From positions 3,272,001 through 3,336,000 of the forward strand of contig NZ_LR743507.1 of the NCBI RefSeq assembly GCF_902712855.1: 64,000 nt of DNA. The letters run 5' to 3'. A program made the position numbers and the translations under genes. This stretch comes from Variovorax paradoxus. Its GTDB lineage: Bacteria > Pseudomonadota > Gammaproteobacteria > Burkholderiales > Burkholderiaceae_C. Below are positions 18,031 to 27,363 of the stretch, one piece after another (the stretch's first letter is position 1; the number at the start of each line of letters is the position of its first letter). Under the pieces are notes generated by a model. The model worked only from the letters and a program-made list of their open reading frames with translations, was not told where the DNA came from and searched no databases.

Positions 18031-19221
18031 TCAGGCCTGCGCCGAGGCGCAATCGGCCAGTTCGCCGCGCGGCTCGCGCCGGTCGAGCGAACGGCTCCAC
18101 AGCGCGATCGTCAGGCCGGCCAGCGTGAGCAGCGCCGCCACCCAGCCCAGCGAACGCAGGCCCGGGCCGTGGTCGATCACCACGCCGCCGACCCACGCGC
18201 CGAGGGCGTTGCCGAGGTTGAAGGCCGCGATGTTGAGGCTCGACGCCAGGTTCTGGCCGGCGCCCGAGGCCTTTTCGAGCACGCGCAGCTGCATCGGCGC
18301 CACGGTGGCGAAAGAGGCCACGCCGAGAAGGCCGACGAACACCACGGCGGCGAACGGCGTGCCGATGGTGAACTGCATCGCACCCAGCACCGCGGCCAGC
18401 GCCACCAGCGTGGCAAGCACGGCCGCCATCGGCGCCCGGTCGGCCAGCTTGCCGCCAAGGATGTTGCCGAGTGCCATTCCTCCGCCGAACACCAGCAGCA
18501 CGGGCGACACCGCCGACTCGGACAACCCGGTGAGCCGCGTGAGCAGCGGCTGGATGTACGTGTACACCACGAACACGCCGGCAAAGCCGAGCACCGTCAT
18601 GGCCAGGCCGAGCAGCACCTGCGGACGCGCCAGCACGGCCAGCTCTTCGCGCAGCGGTGCGGGCTTGACCTCGCCCCTGACGCGCGGCACGAACGCGGCG
18701 AGCACCACGAGCGCCAGGAGGCCGATCGCGGTGACCGCCCAGAAGGCCGAGCGCCAGCCGAACTGCAGGCCGAGCCACGCGCCTGCCGGCACGCCGAGCA
18801 GCGTGGCGGCGGTCAGGCCGGTGAACATGATCGCTATGGCAGAGGCGCGCTTTTCGGGCGCCACCAGGCCGGTCGCCACCACCGAGCCGACGCCGAAGAA
18901 GGTGCCGTGCGCCAGCGAGGTGATGACGCGCGCGGCCATCAGCATCTCGTAGCTGGGCGCCAGCGCGCAGGCGAGATTGCCGAGCGTGAAGATCGCCATC
19001 AGCGCGAGCAGCACGGTCTTGCGCGGCAGCTTTCGGGTCGCGATGGTGAGCACGGGCGCGCCCACCGCCACCCCGAGCGCGTAGCCCGAGATCAGCAGGC
19101 CGGCGGCCGTGATGGAAACGTGGAGGTCCGTCGAGACCTGCATCAGCAGGCCCATGATGACGAACTCGGTGGTGCCTATTCCGAAGGCACCGGCGGTGAG
19201 GGCAAGGAGAGCGATTGGCAT
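18031..19221 (-). CDS. MFS transporter, DHA1 family
   Basis: A 396-residue 12-helix major facilitator of the arabinose-efflux/YdhP type. It has the N-terminal FGIGTTEFVIMGLL and the loop 2-3 type motif after helix 2 (ATRKLPRKTVLLA). The LTGLTAATLLGVPAGAWLG segment is the DHA1 helix-5 motif C. These are proton-driven exporters of sugars, drugs or metabolites. It is divergent from a LysR gene, across 96 bp that hold an inverted repeat, so it is probably that regulator's target. Confidence 0.88.
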   Translation of the reverse strand: MPIALLALTAGAFGIGTTEFVIMGLLMQVSTDLHVSITAAGLLISGYALGVAVGAPVLTIATRKLPRKTVLLALMAIFTLGNLACALAPSYEMLMAARVITSLAHGTFFGVGSVVATGLVAPEKRASAIAIMFTGLTAATLLGVPAGAWLGLQFGWRSAFWAVTAIGLLALVVLAAFVPRVRGEVKPAPLREELAVLARPQVLLGLAMTVLGFAGVFVVYTYIQPLLTRLTGLSESAVSPVLLVFGGGMALGNILGGKLADRAPMAAVLATLVALAAVLGAMQFTIGTPFAAVVFVGLLGVASFATVAPMQLRVLEKASGAGQNLASSLNIAAFNLGNALGAWVGGVVIDHGPGLRSLGWVAALLTLAGLTIALWSRSLDRREPRGELADCASAQA

Positions 19222-19282
19222 GATGCCCTGTACTGTGGAGACATTCCATGTCGATGACTAGAATGCCGCCGATACACAGACT

Positions 19283-19299
19283 TGTGACTTGAACTCACA
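19283..19299. promoter_or_regulatory. Candidate LysR operator, exporter/LysR gap
   Basis: TGTGA and TCACA form an inverted repeat with a 7-base spacer, between the exporter start (19221) and the LysR start (19318). It lies 19 bases before the regulator's ATG. Spacing fits a LysR-type T-N11-A site; CRP sites usually have a 6-base spacer, so CRP is less likely. Confidence 0.4.
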
Positions 19300-19317
19300 G
19301 AACGACGGAAAAAAGCC

Positions 19318-20280
19318 ATGCCGCGCATCGACGTCAACCGTTCCGGCGAGATGGAAGCCTTCGTGCAGGTGGTCGAGTCGGGCGGCTTCTCGTCGGCGGC
19401 GCGACTGCTCGGCATGACGCCCTCGGCGGTGAGCAAGCTCGTGGCCCGACTCGAGCTGCGCCTGGGCATCCAGCTGGTGCATCGCTCAACGCGCAAGCTG
19501 CAGCTCACGCCCGAAGGCAGCGCGTTCTACGAGCGCAGCACGCGCGTGCTGGCCGACATGGACGAGGCCGAGCGCTGTGCCGCCGCCGGCGCGGCGCCGC
19601 GCGGGCGGGTGAGCATCAATGCCAGCGTGTCCTTCGGCCAGCACAGGCTGGTGCCGCTGGTGCCGCGCCTGCTGGAGCAGCATCCGCAGATCACGCTCGA
19701 CATCGCGCTCACCGACCGCATCGTCGACCTGATGGACGAGCGCGCCGACATCGCGATCCGCTGGGGCCAGCTGCCGTCCTCAGACCTGGTCGCGCGGCGG
19801 CTCGGCGAAACGAGCCAGGCCATCGTGGCCGCGCCTTCGTACCTCGCGAAGTACGGCACGCCGCACACGCCGCAGGAACTGGAGGCGCACAACAGGCTGG
19901 GCTGGAGCTTCCGGCGCAACTCGCCAGACTGGCCGCTGCGCTTGGACGGCCGCACGGTGTGGATGCCGGTGGCCGGCCCGGTGCGCGCAGGCGACGGCGA
20001 GACGCTGCGCCACCTGGCCATGGCAGGCGCGGGCGTGGCGCGGCTGTCGCTGTACCACGTGCAGCACGACATCGACGCAGGCCGGCTGGTGCCGCTGCTC
20101 GAGGAGTTCAATCCGTGCGAGGTGGAGCCGATCCACGCGGTGTACATCGGCAAGGCCGGCACGCTGCCCGCGCGGGTGCGGGCGGTGCTCGACTTCCTGG
20201 TGGCCTGTTCGGGCGTGGGCGGCGGACGCTACACGCTCAGGCGAACGGAGCCGATGCCGGGAAACTCCGCCGTCACCTGA
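19318..20280 (+). CDS. LysR-family regulator
   Basis: A 320-residue LysR-type regulator. The DNA-binding region is at residues about 10-68 (FVQVVESGGFSSAARLLG, then MTPSAVSKLVARLE), followed by a CrgA-like effector domain with RADIAIRWGQLPSSDLVARR. It most likely controls the divergent exporter. The stop lies within the end of the convergent hydratase-like gene (52-bp overlap). Confidence 0.9.
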   Translation: MPRIDVNRSGEMEAFVQVVESGGFSSAARLLGMTPSAVSKLVARLELRLGIQLVHRSTRKLQLTPEGSAFYERSTRVLADMDEAERCAAAGAAPRGRVSINASVSFGQHRLVPLVPRLLEQHPQITLDIALTDRIVDLMDERADIAIRWGQLPSSDLVARRLGETSQAIVAAPSYLAKYGTPHTPQELEAHNRLGWSFRRNSPDWPLRLDGRTVWMPVAGPVRAGDGETLRHLAMAGAGVARLSLYHVQHDIDAGRLVPLLEEFNPCEVEPIHAVYIGKAGTLPARVRAVLDFLVACSGVGGGRYTLRRTEPMPGNSAVT

Positions 20281-20999
20281 TCGCCGCGCCGGCACGGCAC
20301 GATGCCGACCCACGAGCCGGTGGTGACCACCGTGCGCGCGGGCACGGTCTGACCGTGCCGCGTGAGGTGGCGCAGCCAGATGGGCAGCAGCCACGCCGGG
20401 TCAGCCAGCGGATGCGTGCCTTCGCGTACCACGGGCGCGGCATCGCCCACCCGGGTCTCGCAGCGCTGCGAGGCCCAGTCGACCGCCACGTAGGGCTTCC
20501 ACTCGCCGAGCACCAGCGCGCCGTGCACCTGCGAATCGGCCAGGCGCAGCAGGGCGGGCGTGGCGGCGAGGTCCTGCCAGCGCGAGTCGACGACTTCCAC
20601 CGACACCGTCATGGCGTCGATGAGCGATGCGGCGCTGTCGTGGTCGAGCGTTGCAGCCTGCTCGGGCGTCACATCCCGTCCGAGCCGCAGGGCGATCTCG
20701 GCCTCGATGCCGGGCGAATGGAACACGAGATCGGAGAAGTCGGCCGGGCCCTGCCGCACGCCGGCGGGCGGCAGCGGTGCATGGGTGAGGGTGGCGCTGC
20801 GCGAGCCGCCGCCCGACTTCCAAATGCCGGGCACCGGCCGGCCGTCGAACCAGTCGAGCGCGGCCGCCACGGCGTCCTGCACTTCGTAGGCTTCGGTGGC
20901 GCTGGCGAGCGCGTCGGTCCAGGGCGAGGCGTCGAGGGTGCGGTTGCCGCGGCGCGCGGCCACGAGTGCGTCTGTGAGGGCGGTCTGGGATGGGTTCAT
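20229..20999 (-). CDS. 2-keto-4-pentenoate hydratase-like FAH-family protein
   Basis: A 256-residue fumarylacetoacetase-superfamily protein of the MhpD/hydratase type. The metal-site region reads PGIEAEIALRLGRD near residues 97-110, followed by VSVEVVDSRW. The family hydrates 2-hydroxypenta-2,4-dienoates or decarboxylates oxo-acids at a divalent metal. I chose the ATG at 20999 because GAGGAC precedes it; an in-frame start 8 codons earlier has no such site. It is followed downstream by no same-strand gene, and is itself downstream of the Bug receptor gene with a 31-bp gap, so it may share that transcript. Confidence 0.8.
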   Translation of the reverse strand: MNPSQTALTDALVAARRGNRTLDASPWTDALASATEAYEVQDAVAAALDWFDGRPVPGIWKSGGGSRSATLTHAPLPPAGVRQGPADFSDLVFHSPGIEAEIALRLGRDVTPEQAATLDHDSAASLIDAMTVSVEVVDSRWQDLAATPALLRLADSQVHGALVLGEWKPYVAVDWASQRCETRVGDAAPVVREGTHPLADPAWLLPIWLRHLTRHGQTVPARTVVTTGSWVGIVPCRRGDQVTAEFPGIGSVRLSV

Positions 21000-21030
21000 G
21001 TCCTCGATCTTCTCAGGTTGCACCGGCCCT

Positions 21031-22008
21031 TCAGGTGTCGACGTGCACCTTGCCGTCCTTCACGACCTTCGCCCACTTCGCGATCTCGGTGCTGATGAAC
21101 TGCTTGAACTTGTCCTGCGAACCGCCGCCGTCTTCGGCGCCGTAGGTGTCAAGGCGCTCCTGGACGTCGGGCATGGCAAGCACGGTGTTCACGTCGCGAT
21201 TGACCTTCTGCGCGATCGATGCCGGCAGCTTGCCCGGACCGGCGAGGCCGTACCAGGTGGTCGCCTCGAAGCCCTGGAAGCCTTGCTCCTGCATCGTCGG
21301 CACGTTCGGATGGCCCTTGGCGCGCTGGGTGCGGGTCTGCGCAACGGCGATCACCCGGCCGTTCTTCACGTGCGGCGTGGCGGCCGTCATGGTCTCGAAG
21401 CTGTACTGGATCTGCCCGCCCATCAGGTCGGCCAGCAGCGGGCCGCTGCCCTTGTACGGCACGTGCAGCGCATCGACACCGCCCTGCAGCTTGAACATCT
21501 CGAGCGCCAGGTGCTGCGCCGAACCGGCGCCGGCCGAGCCGAAGCTCAGCGTGCCTGGCGCGGCCTTGCAGGCGGCCACGATCTCCTTCACCGTGAGCGC
21601 CTTCTGGCCGGGGTTGGCGATCAGCAGGTTGGGCGTGACGCCCACCAGCACGATCGGCACGAAGTCGCGCTCCACGTTGTAGCGCAGCTTGGGCTGCAGG
21701 CTGGGCGCGAGCGCATGGCTGTTGATGTGGGCCATCAGCAGCGTGCTGCCGTCGGCGGGCTGCTGCGCCACGTAGTCGGCCGCCAGCACGCCGGCCACGC
21801 CGCCCTTGTTCTCGACGATGACCTGCTGGCCCCACATGATCGTCAGCTTCTGCGCGACCACGCGCGCCAGCGCATCGGTGCCACCACCCGGCGGAAATCC
21901 GACCACGATGCGCACCGGCCCCGAAGGCCACTCCTGCGCGAAGAGCCGGGGCACGCCCAGCGTGGCGGCCGCGGCGCCCGCGGCCTGGATCAGGGAACGT
22001 CTTTGCAT
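21031..22008 (-). CDS. Bug-family tripartite tricarboxylate transporter receptor
   Basis: A 325-residue periplasmic solute receptor. An export signal MQRRSLIQAAGAAAATLG ends near RLFA-QEW. The mature protein has the family pattern IVVGFPPGGGTDALAR and GSAGAGSAQHLALEMF. Bug proteins bind carboxylates and other small polar ligands for TctAB permeases; no tctAB genes are nearby, which is common for Bug genes in this family. Its neighbours suggest a hydroxy- or keto-acid ligand. Confidence 0.9.
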   Translation of the reverse strand: MQRRSLIQAAGAAAATLGVPRLFAQEWPSGPVRIVVGFPPGGGTDALARVVAQKLTIMWGQQVIVENKGGVAGVLAADYVAQQPADGSTLLMAHINSHALAPSLQPKLRYNVERDFVPIVLVGVTPNLLIANPGQKALTVKEIVAACKAAPGTLSFGSAGAGSAQHLALEMFKLQGGVDALHVPYKGSGPLLADLMGGQIQYSFETMTAATPHVKNGRVIAVAQTRTQRAKGHPNVPTMQEQGFQGFEATTWYGLAGPGKLPASIAQKVNRDVNTVLAMPDVQERLDTYGAEDGGGSQDKFKQFISTEIAKWAKVVKDGKVHVDT

Positions 22009-22131
22009 CTTCTTTGTCTCCGTCGTGAGTAGGAATCCGATGCGCGCCGGCGGGCGTTGCTTGCGGGCGCTGTTTGCAGGAGCGACGCCGGCAGGCGCTG
22101 GGGCCGGCGCAATGCCGGCCGTGCTGCGTGC

Positions 22132-23373
22132 CTATGCGGCCTGCTGCAGCGCGCCCTGTGCCGGGTGGCTCGCGAAGTGGTCCATGGCCGCGTGCACGCC
22201 GCTGCCGGCCAGCTTGATGCCCGCGAGCTTCATGCCCATCTCGACACCCGCGACCATGGCCACCAGCGTGAGGTCGTTGCTGTCGCCCAGGTGGCCCATG
22301 CGGAACATGCGGCCCTTGAGCTTGCCCAGGCCGGTGCCCAGCGAAAGGTCGAAGCGCTGGTGGATGAGCCGGCGCAGCGCGTCGGCATCGACGCCCTCGG
22401 GCGTGATCACGCCGGTGAGCGCCGGCGAGTACACGGCGGGGTCCGCGCATTGAATGGGAAGGCCCCACGCGTTGACTGCCGCGCGCACGCCCGCGGCCCA
22501 GCGCTGGTGGCGCGCGAACACGTTGTCGAGTCCTTCGCCGAGCAGCATGTCGAGCGCCTCGGACAGCCCGTACAGCAGGTTGGTGTTGGGCGTGTAGGGC
22601 CAGTAGCCGTCCTTGTTCATCTCGACGATCTCGTCCCAGGCCCAGAAAGCCTTGGGCAGCTTCGCGCTCTTCGAGGCCTCGAGCGCGCGCGGCGAGAGTG
22701 CGTTGAAACTCATGCCCGGGGGCAGCATCAGCCCCTTCTGCGAGCCGCTGACGGTCACGTCCACGCCCCATTCGTCGTGGCGGAAATCGGCGCTCGCCAG
22801 CCCCGAGATGCTGTCGACCATCAGCAGGGCGGGGTGGCCGGCCGCATCGATGGCCTTGCGCACGGAGGCGATGTCGGAGGTGACGCCGGTGGAGGTCTCG
22901 TTGTGCACCACGCACACGGCCTTGATCTTCTTCTCGGTGTCCTTGCGCAGGCGGGCCTCGATGAGGTCGGCCTGCACGCCGCGTCGCCAGCTCGGCGCGT
23001 TGGGCAGTTGCGCGTCGCTGCCCGACCATGCCAGGAATTCGGTGGACACGCCCAGCCGCGTGGCCATCTTCTGCCACAGCGAGGCGAAGTGGCCGGTCTC
23101 GTACATCAGCACGTGGTCGCCCGGGCTCAGCGTGTTGGCGAGTGCGGCTTCCCAGGCGCCGGTGCCGGACGCGGGGTAGATCGCGACGGGGTGCTTCGTC
23201 TTGAACACCTGCCTGATGCCGCCGAGCACCTTCAGGCCGAGCGTGCCGAACTCGGGGCCGCGGTGGTCGATGGTGGGCAGGCTCATGGCCCGCAGGATGC
23301 GGTCAGGCACCGGGCTCGGGCCGGGAATCTGGAGAAAGTGGCGGCCGGTGGGATGGATGTCGAGTTGCAGCAT
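22132..23373 (-). CDS. Class V aminotransferase (serine/alanine-glyoxylate type)
   Basis: A 413-residue PLP enzyme of the alanine/serine-glyoxylate aminotransferase group. The start IPGPSPVPDRILRAMS and the PASGTGAWEAALAN phosphate-site region (67-80) fit. HNETSTG is at 157-163, VDSISG at 186-191, and SGSQKGLMLPPG carries the Schiff-base Lys213. It would transfer an amino group from serine or alanine to glyoxylate. It is divergent from a GntR regulator; one of two identical operator-like palindromes sits 26 bases before its start. The 2-hydroxyacid dehydrogenase beyond the regulator could supply a 2-oxoacid acceptor. Confidence 0.88.
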   Translation of the reverse strand: MLQLDIHPTGRHFLQIPGPSPVPDRILRAMSLPTIDHRGPEFGTLGLKVLGGIRQVFKTKHPVAIYPASGTGAWEAALANTLSPGDHVLMYETGHFASLWQKMATRLGVSTEFLAWSGSDAQLPNAPSWRRGVQADLIEARLRKDTEKKIKAVCVVHNETSTGVTSDIASVRKAIDAAGHPALLMVDSISGLASADFRHDEWGVDVTVSGSQKGLMLPPGMSFNALSPRALEASKSAKLPKAFWAWDEIVEMNKDGYWPYTPNTNLLYGLSEALDMLLGEGLDNVFARHQRWAAGVRAAVNAWGLPIQCADPAVYSPALTGVITPEGVDADALRRLIHQRFDLSLGTGLGKLKGRMFRMGHLGDSNDLTLVAMVAGVEMGMKLAGIKLAGSGVHAAMDHFASHPAQGALQQAA

Positions 23374-23398
23374 GGACTGTCCTTTCGCTGTTCAGTTT

Positions 23399-23413
23399 TG
23401 CATTCAAAATGCA
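23399..23413. promoter_or_regulatory. GntR operator-like palindrome, site 1
   Basis: TGCATT-CAA-AATGCA, a perfect 6-bp inverted repeat with a 3-base spacer, 26 bases upstream of the aminotransferase start. An identical 15-mer occurs 66 bp away before the GntR gene. AT-rich symmetric sites of this size fit FCD-type GntR dimers. Confidence 0.65.
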
Positions 23414-23464
23414 TTTTTGTTTGATGGTTAACCCTGATTCTCTGACGTTGTGAGCATCATTTTT

Positions 23465-23479
23465 TGCATTCAAAATGCA
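23465..23479. promoter_or_regulatory. GntR operator-like palindrome, site 2
   Basis: A second exact copy of TGCATT-CAA-AATGCA, ending 15 bases before the GntR start codon. Occupation here would block translation start-proximal transcription of the regulator, implying autoregulation together with control of the divergent aminotransferase. Confidence 0.65.
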
Positions 23480-23494
23480 TTCAAGGGACAAACC

Positions 23495-24187
23495 ATGACC
23501 GCTGACATCATCGAAATTTCCAGGCTCGCGTTGCACGACCAGGTCGCCGCGCGCCTTCGCACCATGCTGGTGGAGGGCCACATCGCGCCCGGCGCCAAGC
23601 TCAACGAGCGCGAGCTGTGCCTGCAGCTGCGGGTGTCGCGCACACCGCTGCGCGAGGCCATCAAGCTGCTGGCCGCCGAAGGGCTGGTCGACCTGCTGCC
23701 CAACCGCGGGGCGGTGGCGGTGAAGCTCACCGAGGCCGACGTGGTCGACACCTTCGAGGTGCTGGCCATGCTCGAGGGCATGTCGGGCGAGCTGGCGGCC
23801 AGGCGCATCACCGACGAGGAACTGGCCGAGGTCCGCGCGCTGCACTACGAAATGATGGCCTGCTTCTCGCGGCGCGATCTCTCGGGCTACTACCGGTTGA
23901 ACGCGCGCATCCACACTGCCATCAACGATGCCGCCGCCAACCCGGTGCTGTCGAACACATACCGCTCCATCAATGCCCGCGTGCAGTCGCTGCGCTTTCG
24001 CACCAACCAGAACGAGGCGAAGTGGAAGCACGCGGTGGAAGAGCACGAGCAGATGATCGAAGCGCTGGCCACGCGTGACGCCGCCGCCATGCGCCGCGTG
24101 CTGGTGGCGCATGTGCTGCGCAAGCGCGACACGGTGCTCGAGCTGCTGCGCGCCGGCGAGATCTACCCCTCGGCCCGGTCGAACTGA
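23495..24187 (+). CDS. GntR-family regulator with FCD domain
   Basis: A 230-residue regulator. A winged helix covers residues about 8-75 (LNERELCLQLRVSRTPLREAIKLL). An all-helical FCD effector domain follows at about 85-215, with the metal-site pattern of Asp and three His spread over its helices (HTAIND near 148, HVLRKRD near the end). FCD regulators usually sense organic acids. The ATG at 23495 is preferred over one 45 bases upstream, which would lie across the operator. It is followed 26 bases later by the dehydrogenase gene, so the regulator and dehydrogenase are probably co-transcribed. Confidence 0.9.
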   Translation: MTADIIEISRLALHDQVAARLRTMLVEGHIAPGAKLNERELCLQLRVSRTPLREAIKLLAAEGLVDLLPNRGAVAVKLTEADVVDTFEVLAMLEGMSGELAARRITDEELAEVRALHYEMMACFSRRDLSGYYRLNARIHTAINDAAANPVLSNTYRSINARVQSLRFRTNQNEAKWKHAVEEHEQMIEALATRDAAAMRRVLVAHVLRKRDTVLELLRAGEIYPSARSN

Positions 24188-24213
24188 TCCTTCAGGAAAA
24201 ACAGAGCCCCACC

Positions 24214-27200
24214 ATGCGCATCGATCCCGCCAGCCACATGCAGCCAGCCGGAACAGTTCTTCCGCCCAACGACACCTGCGAGCTGCTCGCGCGGCGGCTG
24301 CGCGCCGACACGCAGGGCGAGGTGCTGTTCGACGACGGCTCGCGCGGTCGCTACGCCACCGACGCGTCGATCTACCAGATCACGCCGGTGGGCGCCTTCG
24401 TGCCCACGAACGAGCGCGACATCGCCACCGCCATCGACATCGCCCGCGACCTGAAGGTGCCGGTGCTCGCGCGCGGCGGCGGCACCAGCCAGTGCGGCCA
24501 GACCACGGGCGCGGCGCTGGTGATCGACAACAGCAAGCATTTCCGGCGCGTGCTCGACGTGGACGTGGAGGAGGGCACCGCCACCGTCGAGCCCGGCCTG
24601 GTGCTCGACCACCTCAACGCGCAGCTCAAGCCGCACGGGCTCTGGTATCCGGTGGACGTGTCGACCAGCGCGCAGGCCACGCTCGGCGGCATGGCGGGCA
24701 ACAACTCCTGCGGCTCGCGCTCCATTGCCTACGGCAACATGGTGCACAACGTGCTTGGCGCGAGCGCATGGCTGTCGAACGGCGAACTGGTCGACTTCGG
24801 CCCCGTCGGCACGCTGGGCGTGCGCGCGGCCGGCATCGCGCAGTTCGTGCGCAGCCTCGCGCGGCAGCACCGCGAGCAGATCGCCGAGCACTGGCCCAAG
24901 GTGATGCGCCGCGTGGCGGGCTACAACCTCGACATCTTCGACAACCAGAGCGAGCGGCCCTACACCGCGGACGGCAGCGTGAACCTCGCTCACCTGCTCA
25001 TCGGGTCGGAAGGCACGCTGGCCTACACGCGCAGCCTCAAGCTCAAGCTGGCGCCGCTGCCGCGCGCCAAGGTGCTGGGCATCGTGAACTTCCCGACCTT
25101 CCATGCGGCCATGGATTCGGCCCAGCACATCGTGAAGCTCGGGCCCACGGCGGTGGAGCTGGTCGACCGCACCATGATCGAGCTGAGCCTGGCCAACCCC
25201 GCCTTCAGGCCGACGGTGGAAACCGCGCTCATCGGCAAGCCGGCCGCCATCCTGCTGGTGGAGTTCTCGGGCGCGGACAAGGCTTCGCTGCTGCCGCAGC
25301 TCAAGCGGCTCGTCGAGCTGATGGGCGACCTCGGCCTGCCGGGCAGCGTGGTCGAGATGCCCGACGACGCGCGCCAGAAGAACCTGTGGGAGGTGCGCAA
25401 GGCGGGCCTCAACATCATGATGAGCCTGAAGGGCGACGGCAAGCCGGTGAGCTTCATCGAGGACTGCGCCGTGCCGCTCGAGCACCTGGCCGAGTACACC
25501 GATGCGCTGACCGAGGTGTTCGCCCGGCACGGCAGCCGCGGCACCTGGTACGCGCACGCGTCGGTCGGCACGCTGCATGTGCGGCCGATCCTGGACATGC
25601 GCGTGGACGGCGCCTCGAAGATGCGCGCCATCGCGGAAGAGGCCGGCGCGCTGGTGCGCAAGTACAAGGGCGCCTTCAGCGGCGAGCACGGCGACGGCCT
25701 GTGCCGCGGCGAGTGGATCGAATGGCAGTTCGGCCCGGCACTCAACGAGGCCTTCCGCTCGATCAAGCGCAAGCTCGACCCGATCGGCCTGTTCAACCCC
25801 GGCAAGATCATCGATCCGCCGCGCATGGACGACGGCGCGCTGTTCCGCTTCGCGCCGCCCACCGCGCCCCGGCCGTACCGCCGCATCGAACTCAAGCCGG
25901 TGCTCGACTGGTCGGCCTGGAACGTCGACGCCGACCCCGTGACCGAGGTGACCACCGCGCCGGGCACCGGCGGCGACAGCACCGGCGGCCTGGCCAAGGC
26001 GGTGGAGATGTGCAACAACAACGGCCATTGCCGCAAGTTCGACGCCGGCACGATGTGCCCGAGCTACCGCGTGACGCGCGACGAAGAGCACCTCACGCGC
26101 GGCCGCGCCAACACGCTGCGGCTGGCGCTGTCCGGCCAGCTCGGACCCGACGCTTTCACCAGCGAGGCCATGCACGACACCATGGACCTGTGCGTCGGCT
26201 GCAAGGGCTGCAAGCGCGACTGCCCCACGGGCGTGGACATGGCGAAGATGAAGGTCGAGTTTCTCGACCACTACAAGAAGCGCCACGGCCACACGCTGAA
26301 AGACCGGCTGGTGGCCAACCTGCCCGACTACGCGCACAAGGCCAGCCGCATGCCGTGGCTGCTGAACCTGCGCAACAGCGTGCCGGGTGCGGCATGGCTC
26401 GGCGAGAAGCTGCTGGGATTTTCCGCGAAGCGATCGCTGCCGGCATGGCGCCGCGACACCTTCTGGCGCGGCAAGGCCAACGAACCGGGCCTGTTCGTCG
26501 AGCGCGACGTGGCGCTGGCCATCGCACGTCGCGGCGGCAAGGCGGCAGTGCTGTTCGTCGACACCTTCAACGGCACCTTCGAAAGCGAGAACGCCTTTGC
26601 CGCGGCGCGCGTGCTTCAGGCCGCGGGCTACGTGCTGCACACGGTCGAGAAGCGCGGCGGGCACCACTGCTGCGGCCGCACCTTCCTGGCGAGCGGCATG
26701 GTCGACGAGGCGAAGAAGAAGGCCGAGGCGCTGATCGACGCGCTGGTGCCGCTGGCGCGTGCCGGCGTGCCCATCGTTGGCCTGGAGCCCTCGTGCCTGC
26801 TCACGCTGCGCGACGAGGCGCTGGTGATGGGCTTCGGCGAGAAGGCCGAGATGGTGGCGAAGCACGCGTTGCTGTTCGAGGAGTTCATTGCACGCGAAGC
26901 GAAGCAGGGGCGCTTCGAGATCGCGCTGAGGCCGGCTGGGGTGCCGATCCTGCTGCACGGCCACTGCCACCAGAAGGCCTTCGGCGCGGTGAGCCCGGTG
27001 ATGGAGGTGCTCAGGCTCATCCCGGGCGCACAGCCCGAGCTCATCGAAAGCTCGTGCTGCGGCATGGCCGGCAGCTTCGGCTACGAGGCGAGCCACCATG
27101 CGGTGTCGATGCAGATGGCCGAGGCCAGCCTGCTGCCGGCCATCCGCAAGCAGCCGAACGCCGTCGTGGTGGCCGACGGCACCAGCTGCCGGCACCAGAT

Positions 27201-27288
27201 CGAAGACGGCGCGCAGCGCGAGGCGGTGCACGTGGCGGTGCTGCTGGAGCGCCACCTGCTGCACACGGACCCGGTCGGCGCGGCCTGA
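24214..27288 (+). CDS. FAD/Fe-S 2-hydroxyacid dehydrogenase, YdiJ-like
   Basis: A 1,024-residue fusion. An N-terminal FAD-binding PCMH domain has ARGGGTSQCGQTTG near residues 86-99. A FAD-oxidase C-terminal domain spans about 290-560. A ferredoxin-like part has CNNNGHCRKF near 599 and CVGCKGCKRDCPTG near 660-673. Two Cys-Cys-Gly type modules end the protein (HHCCGR about 817, HCHQK about 916, SCCGMAG about 947). Length and order match YdiJ/D-2-hydroxyglutarate or D-lactate dehydrogenase fusions, which pass electrons from a 2-hydroxyacid to the quinone pool. The GntR and aminotransferase context suggests glycolate or a related hydroxyacid, but that is inference. Confidence 0.88.
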   Translation: MRIDPASHMQPAGTVLPPNDTCELLARRLRADTQGEVLFDDGSRGRYATDASIYQITPVGAFVPTNERDIATAIDIARDLKVPVLARGGGTSQCGQTTGAALVIDNSKHFRRVLDVDVEEGTATVEPGLVLDHLNAQLKPHGLWYPVDVSTSAQATLGGMAGNNSCGSRSIAYGNMVHNVLGASAWLSNGELVDFGPVGTLGVRAAGIAQFVRSLARQHREQIAEHWPKVMRRVAGYNLDIFDNQSERPYTADGSVNLAHLLIGSEGTLAYTRSLKLKLAPLPRAKVLGIVNFPTFHAAMDSAQHIVKLGPTAVELVDRTMIELSLANPAFRPTVETALIGKPAAILLVEFSGADKASLLPQLKRLVELMGDLGLPGSVVEMPDDARQKNLWEVRKAGLNIMMSLKGDGKPVSFIEDCAVPLEHLAEYTDALTEVFARHGSRGTWYAHASVGTLHVRPILDMRVDGASKMRAIAEEAGALVRKYKGAFSGEHGDGLCRGEWIEWQFGPALNEAFRSIKRKLDPIGLFNPGKIIDPPRMDDGALFRFAPPTAPRPYRRIELKPVLDWSAWNVDADPVTEVTTAPGTGGDSTGGLAKAVEMCNNNGHCRKFDAGTMCPSYRVTRDEEHLTRGRANTLRLALSGQLGPDAFTSEAMHDTMDLCVGCKGCKRDCPTGVDMAKMKVEFLDHYKKRHGHTLKDRLVANLPDYAHKASRMPWLLNLRNSVPGAAWLGEKLLGFSAKRSLPAWRRDTFWRGKANEPGLFVERDVALAIARRGGKAAVLFVDTFNGTFESENAFAAARVLQAAGYVLHTVEKRGGHHCCGRTFLASGMVDEAKKKAEALIDALVPLARAGVPIVGLEPSCLLTLRDEALVMGFGEKAEMVAKHALLFEEFIAREAKQGRFEIALRPAGVPILLHGHCHQKAFGAVSPVMEVLRLIPGAQPELIESSCCGMAGSFGYEASHHAVSMQMAEASLLPAIRKQPNAVVVADGTSCRHQIEDGAQREAVHVAVLLERHLLHTDPVGAA

Positions 27289-27363
27289 TGCGCGCGACGG
27301 CGCGGGCCGTCGCCGTGACCTGCAGGATCGGCCGGGCTGCCGCAGAATAGGCCGACCGATCCC

